Assembly (NCBI GenBank): GCA_013433145.1
Contig: CM024183.1
Span: 6,429,703-6,493,702, forward strand
Length of the DNA: 64,000 nucleotides
Source: Ascaris suum
Taxonomy: Eukaryota; Nematoda; Chromadorea; Rhabditida; Ascarididae
Direction of reading: 5' to 3'
Under the pieces are notes generated by a model. That model worked only from the letters and a program-made list of their open reading frames with translations. It ran no database searches and was not told the origin of the DNA. Each line of letters begins with the position of its first letter. Within the stretch, counting starts at the first letter, position 1. Below, piece after piece: positions 56,801-64,000 of this stretch. Made by a program: the position numbers and the translations under genes.

Positions 56801-59800
56801 AATTGTGACTTCTTCCGTTTTCAAAGAAGTCTGATTCTGGCCAAATATCCACGGCTAAGGTCTATGTTACACGACTGCTCAGGGGTTTCGCTACCATAAC
56901 ATACGTATAACGATTTTTGTTAGAAATTGGAAGAAAATCTATGGCCCACCAAGGAATGAAAATATAACTTCTGATAGCCTCCCCCTTCGAATCCACACCG
57001 ACTCAAAATCTATAAAGGCCGCAGGATTGCTTCATTATTTCCCTCTTTCAGTGTTTGCGCGATTACCACCTGCAGCGATAAGGTTAAAAACTAGGCGATG
57101 CAGCTGGACGTACATACAACATCACGCAAGAAAAAAAAAGCGTAAATCGCTATCTGCAGCATTTGATTGGTTTCTTTCAAAATATGTGACGTTTATGATC
57201 TGAGTTTCGGAAGCCTCTCCTATCGAATTGATCTGATGAATGATTGATCAGCAGCCACCTTCACGGCCTCTGGCGCCCCCGATTTACTTTCCAGAGGTTG
57301 CTATGGATCGAAGAAGCTAGATTCTGAAAGCATTCCCGGATAACACGAAATCATTCGAAAATTTTTTAATGGATGAAGAGCATATCTGGGCGATTCACCC
57401 TGCGAAACAGTCTTCGGCATACGCAGCCTGGGTGAGCAAACCCAAAATTTAAACGGACATACCCTTAGGTTGGACAGGTTTATCGTCGACCACTCGGTAG
57501 GTCGTTTGCCACGCGGTCGGTGGAGTTGTTGCGGTCTCCGGCTTTGGCTTGGTAGCAGGCGCGAATTCCTCAGTCACGACGATTTTTGACGCTGCAGCTG
57601 CCTGAAATCATTTATAATTCAAAGCATTTCATAACGTCGCCGAACATTTCTACGCTTACACCCGCATGGATAATAAGAGGATAGATTTTATCAGCGAGAA
57701 TGCAAGAGGAAGGAGGTTCGCATAAAAAGATGAGGGAGTCAATAAGGCTCTGAAAATTGTTACATTACACTATACTGAACAAGCAAGCGAACCGATTCTG
57801 GCTCTCTTTTTGCACATTTATAGCCGCCGGCACTAAACAGACAGCGTTTGCAAGCGCTTCGCATCAGGAAGTTCAGGTAATTGTCCTGCTCAAATCGTAG
57901 TAACTATGGAACCCATAGAAAAAAGAAGTCGACAAATGTGAATGGGAAAGCCCATTTTACAGGATTTGCTATCTCCTATACGTAAAGCTAGCTCAAACGA
58001 ATCGGCGAAAGTTGGACATAACTAAGAATTAGCAAGTGGATTACCTGCTTTTTGACCTCGGCGGCTCGTTGCCTTGCCGCCTCTTTCTCTGCATGCTCCT
58101 TTTTCCTTCTATGCTCTTCTTCGATCGCAGCCCTCCTTCTTGCTTCCTCTCCTTGTTTTTCCTCTGTCCTCATTCTCATTTCTGCTTCTTCACGCTCTCT
58201 TCGTCTCTTTTCTTCTTCCGCTTTCAAGCGTTCCTTTTCTCTTTCTTCGGCCAACCTCTGTGCTGCCAACCTTTCCTCTTCTTCTCTCTGAAAATGTGCA
58301 TTTAGTATATTTCCATACGCACTCCAACAACCTTACATCCGTTCATAAACGCCAAATGATAGTCACTTCGATAACTGGAAAGAGGCGATAGCACAATTCA
58401 GAGGGAGAGGCGAATATCGTTTCTCAAAGGAGAGGAAGATGTCCCATAGGAGATTCAAAGACTGCAACATGATATTAACGGAATGGTCTTTGACTGATGC
58501 AATCCCAATGACCTAGCTGGAGAAAGGGGGGGGGGAGGGCATGAAAAGACCACTACCACTCGTACCCAAGCACAGAAATGCCGATATTACCATTCAAAGC
58601 AAAGTGAAGCAATCATGAAAAGGTATATTAATTACAGATTTAAACCTTGCGTGCTTCGGCAAGAGCCCTCTCGATCTGTTCTTTCTTAACGCGTTCCATC
58701 TCCTCGGCCATACGCTTCCGCTCGGCCTCTATTTCACGTTCCCGAGCCATTGCTCTCTCCTGCTCTTCAACCGCCTTCCTAGCCAACTCCTCCTTAAATA
58801 ACAGCATATATCCACTGGTGTCCGGAGGGAAAGAGGATCGATGGACAGGCAGCGAGATAGATGGCACCGATTCCGCCAGGAATTTCAAACATCTCTCAGA
58901 CTCATGCTGAATTATTCACAAAATTTCCGATCGAATTACTCGAAATTCCGTAATTTCCAACTTCTCAAATTCTTTCGGTACTCTTTTTCTGAAATGTAAA
59001 TATTCCTTTCTCAACTCTCGTAATTAGTTACTTCAAACAAATCAGTGAAATTCAATTTGGAGACCACTTACAATAATTGAACGATCACTAATGATAATAG
59101 TAAAAATGTAAAGTATTTAAACTTCTACCCATCTTAAGGCCTCATTTCATAGATCAAAGAACAAAAAAACGCTCATATTTAAACAACAGTTCGGGAAGTT
59201 CGAGCTCTTCGTCTCAAAATGCAAAAATCATTACCCAACATAAATAATATACAGACTTATAAGCATGAAGCGTTCTTTGCAATGAAAATAACCTGTTGCC
59301 TCTGTAGTTCGAGCTCACGTTCTCTGATTTTCCTCTCTCGCAAGAGACGCTCCTCCTCCTCCTTCAGGAGGTTATCACGCATCTCCTTTAACTTCAGTTC
59401 TTGTTCGGCTACTCGCCGTTGCTCTTCCTCAAGCTTCTGAAATAATATTTTCCATTTCTCTTCCAATAAAACACTCGAGCCAAAATTTTCGGGAACACTG
59501 ATACAGTCAATTAGAATTACTCGAAAACAGAAAAGAAAGCGAAATATTGCCTCAACTTTCTACTCATCTCTTCAGAGCAACATAAAAATCCTTTCACTGA
59601 ATCCATCCTCTTCAAAAAAATGACGACGGGGGGGGATCTCGTTTAGTTTTCTAAAAGAGAAAGGAGAGAAGTTTCGTACTTAAACCGCATCAAAATCTAC
59701 CTCCAATAATGTGTTCATTGTTTCCCTCTAATGAATAACATTTCATCCATAGATTACAACTGATATCAATATCCACAAAATACTATGCAGGCAATGAGAG

Positions 59801-62800
59801 CTTCATCAAATGTAACACTTCCACAGATTTACTACCACCGAGAACGTCACAATGACAGACACGCTGAACTGCAGAGTGCAACGACAAACTATACAAAACA
59901 ACGGCCGATAAAACATACCTGCCGTTCTTCTTGAACCTTGGCGGCTTCTAGTAGGGACACCGCATTGTATTCTTCCGTCCAAATATTACGGCTGAAAGAA
60001 ATTAAAACTGTTTGCGATTCAATCTATCGATGAACGATACCCTATTCTCGAATAGATTTCCCCATTTACTTCCTCTACCAAGTCTCGCAATTCTTCATTA
60101 CCCCTCTTAACTCCCAAATTTGACGAGAAAAAATAATCCCCCCCCCCCAAATAAAGTATGCCCCCTTCGTTTTGCTTTGACTTTAAAAAAGAAATTCAGT
60201 TCCTCTCGCCTCCCTCATCAGTTTGGATATGATGAAGTCAAAAATATGCATTTAGTGATGCAAAACACAACTGTAATATTATTCCGACGTAAAGTAAAGT
60301 CTCCTTTCGTTAGAAGTCTTGTTCAGATATCACCAAAACCTTTGCCAACGAAAAGTCTGAGAAGTGACTGGCGGATGTGTTTCGAATACGACATGCATTC
60401 TTGCAATATCATTTGCCAATTTCTATGTAACTATAAAGTGGCGGTCGCCAAAATGCGCACAGATAATCATATCATTTTCTCCAAAAACTCTGCCTTAACA
60501 ATTATAGAATTTTAAATAATTTCATTAGTCGCAAACGCACCTTAAAGATAAACGTGAGAGAAAGAATGGAAAATATTATTCAAATTGAAGATCACCTAAC
60601 GATCTCATATAAACTCGTTAATTTCTCCAAGCTTCGCTTTAATGAATGCCAAGTTCTGCCTACCTTGCATATGCAAATACTGAACTATACACATTGAAAA
60701 ACTTCTCTATAGTAACCTTTCAACGCAAATTTGCACAAATGCATAAAGACGAAACACCTTGGCCTACCCTCAAATTGAGAGAATAATAACTATTACACAC
60801 ATATTACACCTGTACCTAATCCTGCAATATTACAAACTTCACACAATGAATTCCCCTTCTACGATCACAGAAGAAAATTACTTCAGAAATCTGCTCGAGC
60901 AGCTTACTATATAAGCAAACAAAATAACCCATTACTTAGCTGCGTTACTCATCGCGTTCAATAAAAAATAAAAAGCACATAATGCTCAGTAGAGGCCCTT
61001 CGATTCGACAGCATCGCTCCTAACGGAGAGACTCTACTGAGGTGCTTTCCATACACTTGAGGGTCTATACTATACGCCTCTAGTACTAATATAGAGCATG
61101 TTCGAAACTACGATAATTTCTTGAAATTCATTCATAACAGTCAAAAAAGACAAGTTTTTTTAAAATAAATCACCTCAGCAATCTTTCTTCTGAAGCAATC
61201 TTAATGTCTTTTAACCTCACTGTCACTCGCGAGTTCGCAAAGAACGAAGAGGAGAAGTAAAGCGGATACATGTAATGGGAAACATTAATGAACGGAGATT
61301 GTTGAAGACTTTCCAGGCTTCATAATATACAAATGAGAATAGCAAAGAATGCAAATGAAGTAGGAATGGGCTAGACGATTGCGTTGCAATCCAACGTTAG
61401 AACCAGTCGGCTGCTCCAGTATTGAAAAGAAAAAAACAAGACAAAAAAGTTTAATCGACAAGCTCCAGCAATACGTTTCACAAACGACGATCGCTCCACT
61501 ACAGGAGAGTTCCCCCCCCCCCCCCCCCACCAAAAAAGGGCTTTCTAAAATATGCAAATCGCCATATCCACGAAATCGGATTGGGTAATTCTTGTGGTTG
61601 AAAATGCTCAATGGACAACCCACCCTCGTATAAATCTACGTAAAAACCAAAGCAATATTTTCATAATGAGCCGCTTTAAAAAATTTACGAGAATGCTTAA
61701 TAAGAAGGAAGAGGAAACGTTGAATAATCTCACCTGAGTTGTTGTGGCTGAGGTTGTATCTGTGCCTGCAATGGTGTTTGGACGGGTACATGAACAACGG
61801 CTGCGGTAGCCGGGGGAGATATCTTCCTCTTGAAAGGTGAAATTGAGCCATTAATGCGCAGCAAATCACCCAGCGTTATGAAACGTGTATTCGGGTCGGC
61901 ACCCCTTCGCACGCGCAAATCCCTCGTGAAGTAACCTGAGTTAAACCATGCCTGCAAACACAAATATACCTCATAATTGACCCTCGTGTCCAATACTTCT
62001 TTTCTGGGATAGGCGAGAAAGCGGTGCTGAGAGAGGAGGGGAAATATGCCTATGAAAATATCACCTATTGCATTAAATTATTTAGAAATAAATGGCATCA
62101 ATCATAATACCACATTATAAGAATAAAGGGAACATTTTCAAAGAAAATGTCAAAATAAATAACAAAACCAAAACAACGAAACATAGAAGAGATTTTTTTC
62201 AATGGAAATGAATCATACAACACCTTCGCAACACTCTTTCAATAGCCGTCACCTCAGAACTGAGCTCGCAATCGAATTCATAAACAGCGCTCGCTCGCAA
62301 CAACGAGCACAATTAAGGAAAATCTTTCTCTCAAGTTCGGCGTCAAACATGAATTAAATATCGAAGTTTTTCAGCGTCATCATATTGGGCGATGGTGTCA
62401 CAACGCAAATTTAAACGATAGCGGCGCAAGTGTCCTACCTGCAAATATCAAAACGCAGATCTGCTAAACGCTCTCTAAAATACCACTATTACAATCGAAA
62501 TTCATATGAGAAACTAATTAGAAATATACCTCCATATGAGCGGTCAAGAAAGGTCCTTGTATTTCGTTCTTTGGATCAATATAGTACCATTCATCAGAAA
62601 GTTCCGATGCACCAGGTGCGATAGTCATTGCGGATGGTTGAGATATTGAATGTTGTAATGTGCCCACTCCCACTGCATTCATCTTGAAAATTAACGTCAT
62701 TAAATAAAATAAACCTAAATGACAATTTAATTAAATCAAACCTCGGATTTTATTTCTCATAGAGACCGAAGTATTTGAATTTCCATACTTAATGATATCA

Positions 62801-63988
62801 CTAACATCGAATCGGACGCAATTTAAGATCACGACCATATTCTCACCATTAGCTTTCCCATGCAGAGATCGACCGCTTGTATTATGAAAACAAAAACCAA
62901 AAGATAACCAAAAATGTGACTTCAAAGGATATCGCAAAAAGGCCACTTATCTCAGTTCCCATTGCACTCCTCACTGAGATTATAAGCAAAGTACCACACA
63001 CTTAAGAAAAACAAAATGTGGAAAAGCGCATCAGAAGGGCTGGCGCGTTACGCGCTTCTCACTTCGCTTTCCTTAGCAGAATTTCTCATAAATTCCCAGC
63101 AAAAAAACATGCGGAATAATCCACTCATACTTTAAATGACCTGGTCGCTCATCTAATCGCCTCTGGCGAATTAGCCGGTCTAAACTAAGGAATCGACTGC
63201 CGTAAAGAGCAGACCATACGATATATAATGCACTCAATTTTGATACTTCCAAGTATCGGTCACTCCTCTCGAAGATGACCGATCAACGACAGCGATATTG
63301 GACACGACGGTGATTTTGAATTGTAAATCGGACCATCCACTACCCACTTTATAGCCCACAAAGCTTTAGATGGTCCCAAGCTGCAATCGGCCGGCACACA
63401 TATTCTTGCAATATTCGTTTAAATATGCACATATTGACCCACTTTCCGGAATCATCGCATTCTACCGACGCTTCCGAAGAAACTTGGCGAATTTATTTTT
63501 CAAAACGTTTTGACTGAAAAAAATTCTTAAACACATTACACAAAAAACCTATGGGCTCACTTGAAGCAAAAAAAGAGCAAAAAACGGCACGCTCGGAATC
63601 CACAAAGAAGCGCACTGGAACCTCATTAGCATCCATGACAACATCCTCCTCTCCACCCGGTACCGAAGCACACCTTACATTCACCATCAATCACCACAAC
63701 ACCACCCCACCAACCACCGTGGTGAGCATCAACCGTTCCTCAACAACAAATTCATCCTAATGATAAGACATTTGGCACTGCGCAACTGCAACAGCTCTCT
63801 CAGAAAATAATGCAGTAAAGGTGCTCGAGCATGTGCCACCTTGCGCACTTTTCATACCACCAGAATTCAATGAGGACTTAAGTAGGCAGAATGAATGGCC
63901 AAACCTTATGCTGATAGATGCTGCTCGAAGAAGTTGTGACCCCAGGTTGTGATGATGCAGTCGACAATATAAGGTTCATCTCTGCTTG
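51347..63988 (-). CDS. gyf-1: GIGYF-family GYF-domain protein, 5' end outside the window (14 exons)
   Basis: Adaptor that joins 4E-HP and CCR4-NOT-type repressors to proline-rich partners in translational repression and mRNA surveillance (family knowledge, cytoplasmic). Exons in coding order: 63988-63905, 62682-62530, 61951-61734, 59991-59919, 59436-59293, 58792-58646, 58287-58045, 57601-57463, 56348-56149, 55384-55236, 54853-54769, 53897-53751, 53084-52968, 51583-51347. All phases match; 2136 nt give 711 residues and TAA. Domain order: Ser/Thr-rich lead-in, GYF domain (about 60-130), Glu/Arg coiled coil (about 165-354), SLLAIQQEEEQRM motif, AVWGSS motif, a helical block like the GIGYF C-terminal domain, and an end resembling human GIGYF2 (KKKKK then LGF and RINIGEIDTV). 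It is much shorter than human GIGYF2 (about 1300). The first in-window exon enters in phase 0 after a TTTCAG acceptor, so the N-terminal 4E-HP-binding part should lie beyond 64000. Exact ends of the exons at 55.4, 53.9 and 53.0 kb are less sure. Confidence 0.93.
54360..54458. repeat. 33-bp tandem repeat, 3 near-perfect copies
   Basis: Three exact-length 33-bp units start at 54360, 54393 and 54426 and differ at few positions. They lie in a GIGYF intron (53898-54768). On the minus strand all three frames are open through the array; one reads HPSEVEARGEG repeats, another HPRSKRGERAI. Confidence 0.9.
58045..59991 (-). CDS. gyf-1: coiled-coil exons of the GIGYF protein
   Basis: Four exons (59991-59919, 59436-59293, 58792-58646, 58287-58045) code for about 200 almost uninterrupted charged residues, starting from RNIWTEEYNAVSLLEAAK and running through runs such as EEEERLLRERKIRERELELQ. 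The composition (Glu, Arg, Lys, Ala, Gln) and lack of Pro and Gly predict one long helix, as in other GIGYF proteins. All four begin and end on codon boundaries except the first, so skipping any of the last three would keep the frame. Confidence 0.93.
61734..62682 (-). CDS. gyf-1: GYF domain of the GIGYF protein (2 exons)
   Basis: Two exons (62682-62530 and 61951-61734) carry a full GYF signature: W-Y-Y, eight residues, GPF, four residues, M, two residues, W, three residues, GYF, then TRDLRVRRG and FITLGDLLRING. This matches W-x-Y-x(6-11)-GPF-x4-M-x2-W-x3-GYF exactly. The fold binds PPG-phi type proline-rich peptides. The intron falls right after the conserved Met-Glu. The acceptor of the first exon is TTTTCAAG directly before an ATG, so an alternative start there cannot be excluded. 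Confidence 0.95.
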
Positions 63989-64000
63989 CTGAAACGGTGC

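Noticed and set aside
63493..63690. Minus-strand open frame MMVNVRCASVPGGEEDVV... between the first two GIGYF exons, and a plus-strand frame at 63551-63760
   Set aside because: The minus frame would need to enter in phase 2, but the flanking GIGYF exons join in phase 0. The plus frame is low-complexity Ser/Thr and antisense to the gene.

Overview
The window looks like a piece of a nematode chromosome. It is AT-rich, its genes are split into small exons by introns of roughly 0.1 to 3 kb, 3' splice sites mostly end in TTTCAG or TTTTAG, and nine long (TA)n arrays lie in introns and intergenic DNA. The recognisable proteins are a LEC-1-type tandem-repeat galectin, a FLYWCH zinc-finger protein and a compact GIGYF protein. 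From memory the galectin reads closest to those of spirurine (clade III) parasitic worms; the species cannot be fixed from this sequence. No tRNA, rRNA, CRISPR array, virus or intact transposon was recognised.

Layout. 1-10.5 kb: no recognised gene; a 1.1-kb, 21-bp minisatellite, a 30-bp minisatellite and a strong 58-nt hairpin. 10.5-23.4 kb, plus strand: lec-1, eight exons, 278 residues. 23.4-38.4 kb: AT-rich DNA with several GC-richer, exon-like islets whose strand I cannot always settle. 38.43-38.63 kb, minus strand: a convincing first exon of a gene I do not recognise. 39.0-44.6 kb, plus strand: a six-exon gene for a 257-residue FLYWCH-like protein. 44.6-51.3 kb: convergent intergenic region with gene-like islets. 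51.3-64 kb, minus strand: the GIGYF gene, at least 14 exons, whose 5' end lies beyond the right edge.

Gene order therefore runs lec-1 >, < unknown gene, FLYWCH >, < GIGYF: neighbours alternate in strand. The unknown gene and the FLYWCH gene start about 0.4 kb apart and may share a promoter. Nothing indicates that the genes belong to one pathway: the galectin is a sugar-binding protein, the FLYWCH protein a probable DNA-binding regulator, and GIGYF a translational repression / mRNA quality-control adaptor. Exon models were built by hand from reading-frame continuity, splice sites and intron phase. The three named genes stay open across every junction; the weaker islets are reported as candidates only.
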